Shown: in pieces, positions 24,348 through 35,675 of the stretch
Layout of the letters: each line of letters opens with the position of its first letter
How positions within the stretch are numbered: position 1 is the stretch's first letter
Origin: Macrosteles quadrilineatus
Taxonomy: Eukaryota; Arthropoda; Insecta; Hemiptera; Cicadellidae
DNA length: 64,000 bases
Direction of reading: 5' to 3'
Assembly (NCBI RefSeq): GCF_028750875.1
Contig: NW_026542597.1
Coordinates: forward strand, 2,306,501 to 2,370,500
Notes under the pieces: generated by a model
The model's input: the letters and a program-made list of their open reading frames with translations, nothing else
The model's database searches: none
What the model was told of the DNA's origin: nothing
Program-made: the position numbers and the translations under genes

Positions 24348-24713
24348 ATGGTCCCTAATAATGGAAAACGAGGTTTGAAACGAAAACGTTCACCAAAAAG
24401 ATCTGACAGTGAAGGGCTTGAAAAAATGGCGAGACTGAAGATAGAAGAAGCTATGACTGAAGCTGTGATTCAACACTGCCCAGCTTGCAAGACACCAATT
24501 GTAAAGACCGAAGGGTGCGACAGTGTGACGTGTCCGTGCGGGGAGACGTTCTGCTACAGATGCGGTCAGGAGGTGCTGGACTGTCATTACTGCCGTATTG
24601 CTTGTAAAAATACTACATATCGAGCCGCAGGCTTGGCCATGAGAAGACTACGACGACTTTACCCAACAATTAAATTCTCCGAATGTTTATCTTTGTTCCG
24701 AAATACTAAATAA
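24348..24713 (+). CDS. Small RBR/RING2-type zinc-binding protein (RNF216/TRIAD3-like)
   Basis: The 121-residue single-exon frame has a good start context (AAAATGG) and a TAA stop. Residues 7-18 are a basic, NLS-like stretch (KRGLKRKRSPKR). From residue 44 the pattern C-x2-C-x9-C-x4-C-x-C-x4-C-x2-C (44, 47, 57, 62, 64, 69, 72) matches the RING2 domain of RING-between-RING ubiquitin ligases. C57 in TEGC sits where the catalytic cysteine lies. The lead-in EEAMTEAVIQHCPACK resembles RNF216. Further C/H residues follow at 79-86, then an Arg-rich tail. RING1 and IBR are absent, so this is not a normal ligase: it may be a gene's last exon, a retrocopy fragment or a domesticated domain. It is more GC-rich than its surroundings and has no counterpart in the second duplicated segment. 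Confidence 0.7.
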   Translation: MVPNNGKRGLKRKRSPKRSDSEGLEKMARLKIEEAMTEAVIQHCPACKTPIVKTEGCDSVTCPCGETFCYRCGQEVLDCHYCRIACKNTTYRAAGLAMRRLRRLYPTIKFSECLSLFRNTK

Positions 24714-25013
24714 ATCACAAAAATAATATGACTCTGAGTGACATGATTATAATAAGAGTTACTGTATAAGTTAATTCAATTTGTATTTAGGCCTGATATG
24801 ATTTTAAAATCTCACGGTTTTGCAAATTCACTAAAAAAACAAACAGCAAAACATTTACAAAAGTAACGCTATAACATTCAAAGCCTCCGTCCCACCATGG
24901 ACAAACTGTATAGAGATGCGACAATGATGGTTATAAAAGATGACAGAGTAAATTATAACCAAAGTTCAAAGAGAAGTCGTAAGCAGTGAATTTTAGATTA
25001 ACTATATACATTA

Positions 25014-25255
25014 TTGCTGTACCCGCGGGCTTTGCCCCGTTTAACTTCATAGGTGAGCTCGTTCGCATGACTCAATTACGTCCTGGCTGAAGTTTGTTCG
25101 CTACGCTCACTCACCTTTAGGTTGGAGCTCGTTCGCATGGCTCAATTACGTCCTGGCTGAAGTTTGTTCGCAACGCTCACTCACCTTTAGGTTGGAGCTC
25201 GTTCGCTGCGCTCACTTGTCAGTCAGTGAGGGCTTTGTCTTTTATATATAGATTT
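25014..25255 (-). mobile_element. Helitron-like fragment with 70-bp units
   Basis: Same family as 14501-15062: ACCCGCGGGCTTTGCCCCG at the left is the 3' stem-loop read in reverse, but the CTAG end is decayed. Tandem units of 70 bp start at 25055 and 25125, with a partial one at 25195. Each carries GAGCTCGTTCGCATG and TTCGCTACGCTCACTCACC. The 70-bp unit corresponds to two of the 35-bp units of the other copy. Confidence 0.6.
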
Positions 25256-25471
25256 TTACAATGCACCTTATACCTTATACTGATTACTTTTGAATGGATT
25301 CATCCATACAAGAAGACAATTCAATCCCTTTTCGTGCGAAATCACTCGTACGCACGATGTCTTTGATTCAATGAGTTTATTGTACAAATAATGAAGCCTT
25401 CCACACACTTTTTAGTTCGAATAGTCTAACACCTTTTCAGGGTTCGGAAGGTTAGAGCATAGACTAAGGTC

Positions 25472-25530
25472 TCCAGTCTAAGGTTAGAGCATGCTACTTC
25501 AGGTCTAGACGCCCGGCTTCAAATCCCGCC
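25472..25530 (+). mobile_element. tRNA-derived SINE head
   Basis: AAGGTTAGAGCATGCTAC (A-box-like) and GGCTTCAAATCCC (B-box-like, 25514-25526) are spaced as in a tRNA gene. The sequence does not fold into a full tRNA, so an RNA polymerase III SINE head is likelier. A second A-box-like copy lies just upstream near 25450. Confidence 0.45.
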
Positions 25531-25661
25531 AATCACATTCAAATATGAAATTCGCTGGTTCCGAGATCGATACTAGACCCAGAGATCTTTTTCAGTGAGC
25601 TTTTAAATAATTATCATATCCTAGAAATTTAAACGTTTGGTAGTATTAAGACCAAGGTTTT

Positions 25662-25898
25662 AACATTTCCATTTCCATTTTTTTTAGGTCGATGGCATCT
25701 TTTAACCTTACATTTGCCCGTCCACATAGACCACAGACCTATACGTGGAACGTATCCAGCAAAGCAAGGGGCGAGCCGGAACGGTACGAAGGTGAACAGC
25801 ACTGATAAAATGTTTGCGGCAGTGACCAGGATCCTTAACCCACGACATCGCTGCCTTGGGCCCGAAGTCGCTACCAACTGAGCTACCGACTCACCTTC
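25662..25898 (-). mobile_element. tRNA-derived SINE
   Basis: Read on the minus strand it begins GGTGAGTCGGTAGCTCAGTT, containing a near-perfect A box (TAGCTCAGTTGGTAGCG). A weaker B box, GGGTTAAGGATCC, follows about 40 nt later. A roughly 150-bp body and a tail of A-run plus ATGGAA repeats (about 25662-25690) complete a normal SINE layout. A fragment of its 3' part occurs at 13205-13275. Confidence 0.7.
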
Positions 25899-26476
25899 AG
25901 TACAGAGACGTACACAATCAAGAACAAACTAAACTAAGAAAATACTAAACAATGGTTTTTCTCTATGTGATAACCCCATATGAATGAAACTAAAAATGGC
26001 GTTACATTTAATGAATCTATAAAAAGTTACTCAGGCAGAGTAAAACTTGTAAGAAGAATATCCCTGATCATTTTTAACTAATTGTGAATTGGTTCACATT
26101 TAACATTGCTTCTTATTAGCCGCTCGCCAGTTAAGTTGTCTAAATTCAAATAGAAATCGCCAGTTTTATTATCCCAACGGTTGCCTTGGCAACACTAGCC
26201 CCAGGGAGTTAGAGATGAAGTTAAGCCGAAACCAAACTTTATTGCGGACAAATATTAAGGTTCCAGATTAGCCCACCACTTATAACGATTGTTTGAACAG
26301 TTGAAGATTAAATTGATGCACGACAGACTTGGTAGAAGGAGAATGTTATATCATTTATTATATTTACCAAATTAATTAGGAATGCGATGGCTTCAACATT
26401 TCAAATAAAAGGTATGTCAAAACACGTATGAACATTGAAAACTGTTTTTGGTAATACAACCACTCTATCAGTTTCA
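25899..26476. other. Gene-less stretch with an X-box-like site
   Basis: Holds GTTGCCTTGGCAAC at 26180-26193, which fits the RFX X-box consensus. The surrounding 26080-26290 is more GC-balanced than average and may be another regulatory block, but no paralogous partner was found. Confidence 0.4.
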
Positions 26477-27061
26477 GGACCTGATAATATCTCGGTAGAA
26501 CAGTTGTAGCTGCGTGAGGTATAAGGGAAGCAGAGAATGATCAATGAGCAACTGATAAGCCCTGATAACAACCTGCTCACGCTATCAGAGCTTCTGTATT
26601 GATTACACCTTCGATACTGTCAGGACCTGATAGTATCTCGGTAGAACAGTTGTAGCTGCGTGAGGTATAAGGGAAGCAGAGAATGATCAATGAGCAACTG
26701 ATAAGCCCTGATAACAACCTGCTCACGCTATCAGAGCTTCTGTATTGATTACACATTGGATACTGTCAGGACCTGATAGTATCTCGGTAGAACAGTTGTA
26801 GCTGCGTGAGGTATAAGGGAAGCAGAGAATGATCAATGAGCAACTGATAAGCCCTGATAACAACCTGCTCACGCTATCAGAGCTTCTGTAGTGATAACAC
26901 CTTCGATACTGTCAGGACCTGATAGTATCTCTGGTAGAACAGTTGTAGCTGCGTGAGGTATAAGGGAAGCAGAGAATGATCAATGAGCAACTGATAAGCC
27001 CTGATAACAACCTGCTCACGCTATCAGAGCTTCTGTATTGATTACACCTTGGATACCGTCG
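26477..27061 (+). repeat. 146-bp satellite, four head-to-tail units
   Basis: Units start at 26477, 26623, 26769 and 26915, exactly 146 bp apart. They differ at only a few positions (for example ATAATATCTCGG against ATAGTATCTCGG, and one extra base in unit 4). Each begins GGACCTGATAGTATC and ends near CGCTATCAGAGCTTCTG, so CTGATAG and CTATCAG form an inverted pair at the unit ends. Stops occur in every frame. The homogeneity indicates recent amplification. Confidence 0.95.
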
Positions 27062-29550
27062 GCTCTTGTTAACATAAAAATTGTGTATTCTTTTGAAATA
27101 TTCTTTAGTAGCTTACCTACTCATAAAATCGTCTTGTTCAATTAGCTAAGATATCGATCAAATATAAATAATATTGTTGCTTACTGATGAAGAGTTTCTT
27201 ATTGAAGTAATAGTGGCTTTCAATATTATTAGTGCTTTATTGTGTTACCTTTGAACATTAACAATAAAAATAGTTGTACAATAAAACAAAAAATACGTTT
27301 TGCTTGAATTTAACGTTGAATACCACTTTCAATTAAATATTACACACAATGTGTACTTGAATACTTATAACAAGTAACAACAAATTTTAAACACAATTTA
27401 TCCTACAGAATGCAATTTTGAATTTGAATTAAAATGTATAGAGTAAACGGTCGAAGTTAAAATGTTAACCTTTATATGGATACCTAGATAAACGTAGATT
27501 TCTGTATACATTTATACATAGATACAATATAATCCTTTTTGTATTGCTTATGATTGGCATTACTTAAAATAAAATAAAAAATATTGATTTGAAAAGAGAT
27601 CCCTGCCGTAAACCACTATGATCTTTTCCGCTTAACCTAAAAGGCAGCGTTAAACAATGCTTTTTCCTGGCTATTTCACCCATAGAAATGTCTATTTCCC
27701 CTCTAAATTAATTAGAAAAAAAAACTGTTTTGAATAAAAGTAAAAATGCGTTACATTTAATGAAACATAATTTCTCCAACGTTGGTATGGTGTAACGTCA
27801 TCATACCATTACAATTAAATGTGAAATGCATCCATCTTGTAGACGAAAATTTGAATTCAACGGTCCGGTTGAGTGGTGTTTGGTGAAACAATATTATCTA
27901 AGTAAGCAGACATTGAGGATTTAGAGTTGATAGATAAGTTTCTGAAAATTCACAGAAACTCGGACACTTCTCGGTAGTAACATTAATGTTTCTAGCTGTG
28001 ATGTTCAACTTCTAAGTGGAATCTAACGGCAATTTAATCTGTATACTAAGCCTTTTTTAAAGCAAAATTATTTCGTACATAAAATCAAAACTAATATGCA
28101 TTGTAGCTTTGAACAGTGTTTCTAAGTTTGTAAGCAAATAGATTCAACGTGGTTGGTTTGACAGCAAATATAATGTGAATCTATTTTAACTTTAGGATGT
28201 AGTATTGCATGAAACAGTTTTGCTATTTTAAGAGTAGTACCGTATATTAATACAAGCTGAAATGTTGGCATCCCTGTTTTATTTACTTCATTGCCGACCA
28301 GCTGATATATAAAAGAGTTGCATAGTTATCTATGAGATTTCGTGTTATTGAGAATGTGTTGTAAAAAATACCTGTTAATGACTAATTTCATATATATATG
28401 TATGACCATTGATTAATCCTTATATTTCTGTTGTATGATTTATTTGTGAAGATAAATTATCACATGTTTTAATAATGTTAAATAATGAGTAAATAAATAG
28501 TGATTGAAAAGTTGTACTGAAACTGACTACTATTCTTTTTTGACTTTGATAATTGACAATTTAATAATACCATTATAATACTCAAAATGAATGTTTTGTC
28601 GTTAAAATGTGTCCCACAGTACTCTTGTAAATATTTTATCTGCGTAAAAAACACCGTTTACTTTGTATATTGCTCAACATCGCTCGTTAGGTAATCGTAT
28701 AGCATAGGAGGACGTTTAATAATTTTCTGTTAGGATACTTAGACATACTTTCTTCTTTTCCCGAGTTGATACACCATTATGAAGTTTAATTTTAGACCTG
28801 TGCAGCAAGGACAAGCATGTAATGGTAAAAATAATATTCCTTATTTACGTTTACATGTACAAATATATCTTATAGGAATTACTTATATGGTAAAAATAAA
28901 AATATGAGATATAAAATGTATTGCAATTTACATTGTTGTATCGATTGTACAAATTTCGGCAAAACAACGAAGTTATACAAATACAAATTATTGTGTTGCA
29001 GCGGTTAAATGAACACGAAATGAAAAGTCAAAGTGACATAAATAGGTTCGTTTTTCGGCTTAATAAGATGAAGTTTTCTGCTTTGCGGTCTTTTAAGCTC
29101 ATATCTGAGGCTTTTATTACGTCTAACAACGCAACATTCGGAGCAGATTCAATCTAATATTGTTTGGGATCTTAAGTAAAATAGTATAGTTATGTATTTA
29201 GAAAATTATCATTTTTACTTAAAATTCATATTATACATAACAGTTGCAAAATATAACCCAAAACGTAGTAATATATTCCATGAATCTTCTAACTTATCAC
29301 ATATTCTTTATTTAACCACACGTTTAGAATGTAAGGTACAACAATAATCTTCACTAAAATGTATCGTTCATTCATAACTTGATATCCCCAGTCGTAATTC
29401 CGTAATTATATTGTTTCAGTGATTGGATGTAATAATTAATTGAAAATTGATATAAACATGTTTTCGATATTGTAATTCTGTTCAACTAAAACATCATGAG
29501 TTCTATAAGTAACAAGGTTTAAATGACAGGTCAATTGTGGGAATGGAAAA
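27062..29550. other. Gene-less stretch
   Basis: AT-rich with no recognised gene or repeat. The 78-residue frame at 28921-29157 has no domain features. Confidence 0.45.
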
Positions 29551-29958
29551 GGGTGCGCTCTACCTCAGCTCGGACATCTCAGCTCGGGCTTCAGTATCTA
29601 TGTTGCGCCTTTGAACAGCGCCGCGAGAAGCGTTTGCAGACGTTCACGGCATGCTAGTAAAAAGCAATGAGTGGGGTTTTACAGAACAAAGAACAATCAA
29701 TGCGACCCTGGCTTTAGAATTTAAAGTAATATTTCTATAATTAGTTAAAGCAGTTTAAAATTGCCGTTTTTACATTCAAGGAAAATTCTCAGGCTTTATG
29801 GTACGATATTAAACATATCGAAACCACAACAATCTAGATAATTTAATCCTCTTCAAAATGCCACCCTAACTTTGATTCTACGTTAAGTGTAGCCTTCGGA
29901 AACACGGTTGCCCCAGACCCTTGCTTTTACACAAAACGGCAGGGGTAGAGCGCAACCT
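29551..29958. mobile_element. Putative MITE
   Basis: GGGTGCGCTCTACC at 29551-29564 faces GGTAGAGCGCAACC ending at 29957, a TIR of about 14 bp with one mismatch. It encloses 400 bp of GC-richer DNA with no ORF. No convincing target duplication was seen, so the superfamily is open. Confidence 0.5.
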
Positions 29959-30820
29959 TAAATCCATTTAATCATACGAAGTTGTTAGCTTGTATGCCCA
30001 CGGAATCTAGTAGTATTAGTTTCAAGCCTACAGTAATTGCATTATACACAAGATCTGAGTTAGACTTAGATACCAGATATGTGTGGGCTGTATAATAATC
30101 TAGGAGTTAGCAGGCATGGGAAATAGAATTTGAATCGAATACAAGTATGGATTTCTACAAGAAAAATTATATTAATACTTTGTTAAAGAAATCTATTAGT
30201 ATACTAGTATACTTCGGAGACAAAACAGGCTCTGAATACCAAGACAATTTTGCCCTTCACTTAATTTGCGTGAAGTATATTTATATATCCCATCATTTTG
30301 TTTTCAAGTTTTTTTCCGATTTCCTTTGACAAATGAAAATGTAGCAAGTAAATTTCTCTTGTGTTCAAAAACCTACTAGGATAACTAATAAGTACAAGGG
30401 TTCTTATAATTATTTGTATTCTAATCTTTGAAGTAACACTTTAACGTAGTTTTTTTAAACCAAAGCAAAACACGATGACTTTTTAGATTTGCAAAACAGC
30501 AATAGCATCGTAAATTAATTTGTAGTCTTATTTTTGTTTAATTGCAGTAAGTTTGGTGTTACTTGATCAACTGTTACTCAAAATATCTTTGTATTTAGTT
30601 TAAAGATTTGTCAAATTTTAAGCATTACATATTGAAACATATTAAGTTATGTGATATCTTATGTAATTTTTTTGTAAAATGGTGTTTGCCATTAAAATAA
30701 ATGAAGAAATTATTTTTTTTTCTAACTATTTAGAGTTTTAGACTATAAAAGATTTATCTTCTGGTGAGAAATTATGTTAAACCTGATGAATAAATGAGCT
30801 CACCATGAATCATTATATTG
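29959..30820. other. Gene-less stretch
   Basis: No gene recognised. A 60-residue frame at 30147 has no domain features. Confidence 0.45.
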
Positions 30821-30900
30821 CCACGCAGCTCAGTAACGCGTCCGTCAGTCATTTATAAAAGTTTGTTTAATTTTGGTAACTTCTTCTCTATGTTCTTTTG
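30821..30900 (+). promoter_or_regulatory. Weakly conserved block E1 (paralogous to E2)
   Basis: Aligns with 57099-57180: a CGCAGCTC/CGGCTCG region, then GTCCGTCAGT, TTAAAAG-like and TTCTTCTCT elements in the same order. Similarity is patchy and only supports homology because it falls in register with the stronger blocks on either side. Confidence 0.35.
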
Positions 30901-31554
30901 TAATTTTTATGTTTTAATGGTGTAAAACTTTCATCACAATGTTTCTCACGATACTTACTTGTATAAACGCGCAGTTTTAAATTCAGATAACCAATTTTAT
31001 CAATAATAATAAGTTTTGTAATTAAATAATTCAAAAATAGTTATTAACCTACTCACAATTGTAACCATTTTATTATCTAACCACAACGTCTGGTAAACAA
31101 TTACCTAGTGTTCTCAATAATCGTTTGCTGTTACTATTTTTCTATTGAGTTGACAAAATCTTATATTTACACTCAGGACGAGAAGTTCTTTTAACTTATT
31201 GCATGATGCTTGTTGTACCTCCTGTTTTTCTTCAAATTTTTTACGTAAAAGTCTACGGTATGGTAATTTGTTTACAAACATTATTTCCTTCAAATTAAAT
31301 ACCTCTAAATAGATTATAGGAGCAAGAGTATCTATATAAAATAAGATATATTTTTCGGTAAACCTGAATATTCATGCAATTAAATTATTTATATTAATAT
31401 TTATTTCAGCCTATATTTATTTGGATAAGTTACTGAGCATATTTCACTTCGAGGAACCTTTAGTGCTAAAACGTGAAGAGTTTTTATTCATTACATACTT
31501 AACGAATACTGTTGATGAACTGGTTGTAATCGTATAAAACATTTCCAAAGTGTG
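30901..31554. other. Gene-less stretch
   Basis: AT-rich with no recognised gene or repeat. Confidence 0.45.
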
Positions 31555-31631
31555 TTCTTTTGTTGGTGCGTAATGAGCTAATTGAAGTTTATTATTAATG
31601 AACGAGCCAAGCTGACAACAGCTCGCCGTGG
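31555..31631 (+). promoter_or_regulatory. Conserved block C1 (paralogous to C2)
   Basis: This 77-bp block is gap-free against 60926-61002 with 65 identical positions. It opens with GTTGGTGCGTAATGAGCTAA and contains several TAAT/ATTA homeodomain cores, then AGCTGACAACA. Just downstream GGCAAT and ATTGTTGCC form a loose inverted pair. It is probably an enhancer core; no coding sense is visible. Confidence 0.55.
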
Positions 31632-33094
31632 CAATAATTCATTGTTGCCAGTTTAACTTGGTGTGGAATTGCAGATGCTCCTCCAGCCAGTCTAACGGCT
31701 AAAGTAACCGTTTCACTGTAAAAATAGTTTCAATTTCCTCAAATAGCTTATGTGCTTCCATATACATTATATTTGGCCCTTCTAAAACGTCTGGGTGTAT
31801 TAAATGTGACAGAAGTAGAATATATCTTAGAATACTACAATATTGAAAATGATTACGTTAAACAAAATTGATTATCTGTAAAATAAAAATAAAAAACTAA
31901 ACATTAAAATGCCATCGATGGAATCTTTGTTGGTCAAAGATTATTCGTTAACTGTTTATAAAATAGCAATTGGATTCACATAAAAATTACGATCATAGAA
32001 ATATGTATTACACTCTATTTCATAGTATTTTCCGAATCCAACAATATGTAATATTTTCACCAATATTTTGAAAAAATGTACTTAATAATAATTACTTTGA
32101 GAACACAGGCCTGTTTTATGGATACAAATGGAACCAAGAGAGATTAGTGGTTTGTGTGTTTCTTGGTGGTTAATGACGTTCAAACTTCTATGTTGTAGAC
32201 TATTTCCATTATAGTATTACTGTAATCTTCTACACTTATGTTTTTTTGGTCAATCAGTTGTTTAACTAACTTTGCTTGCTTGTATAATATCCTTTGTTTT
32301 GCGTTATGTATACCTAGTTAATTAAACTTTAAATCACTGTGTTTATAAGAAATGGTAGTATCAGTCTCAAAATATCTACATACAACCAAATTTTCGGTCG
32401 ACTTTGGTGATTAGTAGATGGTGTTAAATAGACTGTAAAATAGAATCTTCCCTGTGTAAAATTTAAATCACTCTCTACACTGAACAGAAGGATCAGCATT
32501 TGGCATTGTAAATCGTCCTTAAGAGAAACTTAAAATAAATTTATGTACAAATCTAAAAACTTGTTTAGATAAATATTAAGTTTATGTTAATACTATTTAT
32601 CGTTTCATCTTGAAAATCCATACGATTATAATACTATTTTTGTAAACTTCTTGATTATTTTACTATGTAGGCATATTATTAAACTTAACGGTTTTGCATA
32701 TTATGGGAAGGAAATATTTCTGTATTATAAAATATAAGAACTGGAGGCTTATTGGAAAAAATAAGCAAGTATAAAATGTTAAAATCGTGTTCAAATTGCT
32801 GTAAAAGTTTGTTTGTAAGAAAGGCTTTGCCCCGCATTTCATTACCTCTAAAATTAAAAATACCACTATTAAATGTTGTTAATTAACAGACCAGGTCTTC
32901 TACAGTCAGGTTGGTTAATTGCAATCTTATTTTTAAGATTGCAATGTAATTTTGTCTTAAAAGCTCTTATAAAGGATAATCCAGTAGTAAATAGTAGGTA
33001 ATAAAGTTGTAGAAAATTATATTACACTTACATTTAAGCAAAAAAAATATATAGCATATTTATTAAATTTATCCTCTTGTTTAGTTTCACCGAA

Positions 33095-33133
<39 letters not shown>

Positions 33134-33905
33134 CTGAACAAAACCCCTTAACTACCACTCTATAATCAAAAGAGAAGAAAATACACGACTGTGCTACTAA
33201 ATACTACGCATAAATTAATTCAAAAATGATTAATTAAAGATTTCTATAAAATATGTAGCATATATGTTAATATTTGTAGTTAGTCTGGACTTTAAAATGC
33301 CATTTTCATTTGGTTTGTCATTGTTAGCTCATTGTTAACACTGCTTTAAGGGTACATCACTAATTACGTCGTGTGAAATGAAATAAATTTACTGATAGAA
33401 CTATGCAACTCACAATACAGCATCCTACACCTCAACTATAATACGTTCAAAAAAAAAACATCTGCAGGTATCACATTAGTTCTTCTGAAAAGCAGCATTG
33501 CAGGTAAAACATGCCAAAAGAACTTACAAACGAATTGCATTATCCTTCTAACTCTACATTACTCTTTGCGTGCAATCCATCTAATGTCAGTATGTCTGCA
33601 TCTAATGTAGCATTTTAATATGTATTGCAAACTTGTGCTTCTTTTTTGATATTCAAAATTATATAATTTAAAAATTTACAATAGTTAAGTTATTAAATAC
33701 CTCGTACACTGTAAAATATTCCAGCACAAATCTAATATGTATTTTTTCATTGCTAATTTAAATTATGGGAAAAGTTGAAAAGTCCTAAACATAAACAACA
33801 TATCCTTACTCTTTAGATGATGAGTTTCATACGCACGTAGTGGCCTTATGAATGCTATGAATGGCCTTATGCCAATGACCACACCAACATATATATATTG
33901 GTTGG
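31632..33905. other. Gene-less stretch
   Basis: AT-rich. The only notable item is the poly(T) run listed separately. No gene was recognised. Confidence 0.45.
33098..33129 (+). repeat. Poly(T) run of 32
   Basis: An uninterrupted T tract. It could be the poly(A) tail of a minus-strand retroposon, but no adjacent body was recognised. Confidence 0.95.
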
Positions 33906-34018
33906 TATATTCAGTCCGCCAGTAGCGACAATTACAAGCTAATATCCGAGCCACAAATGACGTTGACGTTAGTTACTGACTAGTCTGGTCGTTTAATTGA
34001 CGTCACAACCAATAACTG
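33906..34018 (+). promoter_or_regulatory. Conserved block D1 (paralogous to D2)
   Basis: The 113 bp match 62996-63108 without gaps at 108 positions. It contains TCAGTCCGCCAGTAGCGAC, ATTACAAGCTAATATCC, TGACTAGTC, a perfect CRE/ATF palindrome TGACGTCA at 33998-34005, and CCAAT. It has no shared ORF. This is strong evidence of conserved non-coding function or recent conversion. Confidence 0.65.
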
Positions 34019-34478
34019 TGGTTACTTTTCCTACGGGAGATAATGATTTTTTTATGATGATTAATGGCAAAATTTGCAATCCTGGAGTATAGTCATAAAT
34101 GTTTGGATCGTAAGGTCGAAATTTAAGATTTGTAAAATTTTTAAATGGCCAAAACCCGCTTTAGGTATAAATGGACATGATAAGTAAGTAAGGTTATTAA
34201 TGTTGTCTTTGTAGGTTCATTGTCCACGTAGGCTTGAACAACGTGAATATTTCTAGATTTTATCATAAATCGATAAGCATAGGTATAATCAAGCTAAACA
34301 TCTACAAACTGTAATATCTTTACTTAATATCCATTAATAAATTGGATATTTGTCGTATCCATAACCAAATCCAAAACATAAGATTCTACTCAATCCTGTT
34401 ATGAAAACCAAATACTTCAACCTCATTGCCGAGTTATGTTACTGAATTTCAACACCACGTCGCAGCACTGCTTCACTT
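34019..34478. other. Gene-less stretch between D1 and F1
   Basis: Diverged sequence with no recognised gene. Confidence 0.45.
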
Positions 34479-34576
34479 GCAGGAAAGGTTTTAATCACTG
34501 AAAGGTTGGCAACGCGAGAGGGTCTGCATTTACTTTGAGCGTTCAGGCGTGACAACCGTGTACACAGCATGGCTTT
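34479..34576 (+). promoter_or_regulatory. Weakly conserved block F1 (paralogous to F2)
   Basis: Aligns with 63279-63370: GGTTTTAATCA, then ATTxACTTTG, CGTGAC, CGTGxACAxAGC in the same order and spacing. It is more diverged than D but in register with it. It marks the last recognisable part of the first duplicated segment. Confidence 0.45.
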
Positions 34577-34799
34577 TATCATTGACTATATATACCTGTC
34601 AATGCTTATATTCATTTTTAAAGTGGTTTTACACGATGAAGCCATCTACCCATAACATAAAGCTAATATTGCTAAGTCTTACTGGTTTAAAAAAGTTATT
34701 ACTCTTAAAATATTTTGTGGCAATTATTTTTATGAGCGAGGTTTACCAGTGATTTAAATTTGCTTGGTGGATATCATTAATAAGGTTTTCCAAATCATA

Positions 34800-35150
34800 C
34801 AGGGTGTCCCAGACCACCCAGCCGGCTTCTATAGCTCTAATATGAAAGCAAATAAAAACCTGATTGCAACTGGAGCCCCACTATTTTGACCCCAAGGAGT
34901 TCAGTTAAAATTATTTTTAAACTCAATAAAGCACCCCAAGGGGCAGATTTGGGGGGTGGGTGTGGTTTTTGGAAAATGTTCAAATGTAAAGGAGGGTCGT
35001 GTTGTACCTCAAATTTAAAGTTCTTCAGCGGCCTTCGAGTCCTGAGTATTTTTTATGGAAAATGTTATAATTTTTTCTTATGCCTATTTACAAGGTGTTC
35101 GAAAACGTAAAAAAATATACCTTTGAACTACTTTTCACTGCAAAGAGCTG
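34800..35150 (+). mobile_element. Fold-back-type element, left end only
   Basis: Begins CAGGGTGTCCCAGACCACCC after TA, the same terminal type as the fold-back elements at 4825, 6982 and 59722. No matching inverted right end was found within the next kilobase, so it is truncated or its other arm is diverged. The right limit is a guess. Confidence 0.45.
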
Positions 35151-35675
35151 GAATTTCGTAGGGGTTCAAATTTTGATAACACTTTAATTGCTAAATTAGC
35201 TATAAAAAAACTATGGTTTCAACCCTTTCCCTGACTTTTTACTTATGCTACGCATTTTCAAACTTGTTTAAGTTTCAAAAGCTGTTATCTCAAAAATTTC
35301 AAAAGGCAATCATGGGTTTCATTACAAACCACATTGCATCTCTAAAGTTAGCTACAATTCTTTCATTTAATGTTTTATGGTATCGATTAAAATAATTATG
35401 TCTAAAAAAATAAAATATTACTGTACCCAGATTGTTAAATTTGGAATATTAATAAAGGAAAGAACACAACTGCAAATATTCATAGTTATTTTACAATTCC
35501 ATACCTACAACTTAAATATAAAATTTCGACTTCAAATTAATTTAAATAATATATGTAATAGAATATGAGTATTGTTAAAGTAAAAAAGTAATTGAAACAT
35601 GGCTTTGATATAATATCTAAAATTGGTTACAGTCTTTTACTAAGTAGTTTTCCATTTGCAGTTACAAGCTACTAA
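35151..35675. other. Gene-less stretch
   Basis: AT-rich with no gene recognised. It may include part of the preceding mobile element. Confidence 0.4.

Noticed and set aside
25835..25898. A tRNA gene on the minus strand
   Set aside because: The A box is good, but the B box is degenerate and the sequence does not close into an acceptor stem; a SINE head fits better.
26477..27061. CRISPR-like array
   Set aside because: The units are contiguous 146-bp repeats with no unique spacers, and the DNA is eukaryotic.
26477..27061. Hammerhead-bearing satellite
   Set aside because: CTGATA occurs repeatedly but there is no CUGANGA with GAAA and GUH in order.
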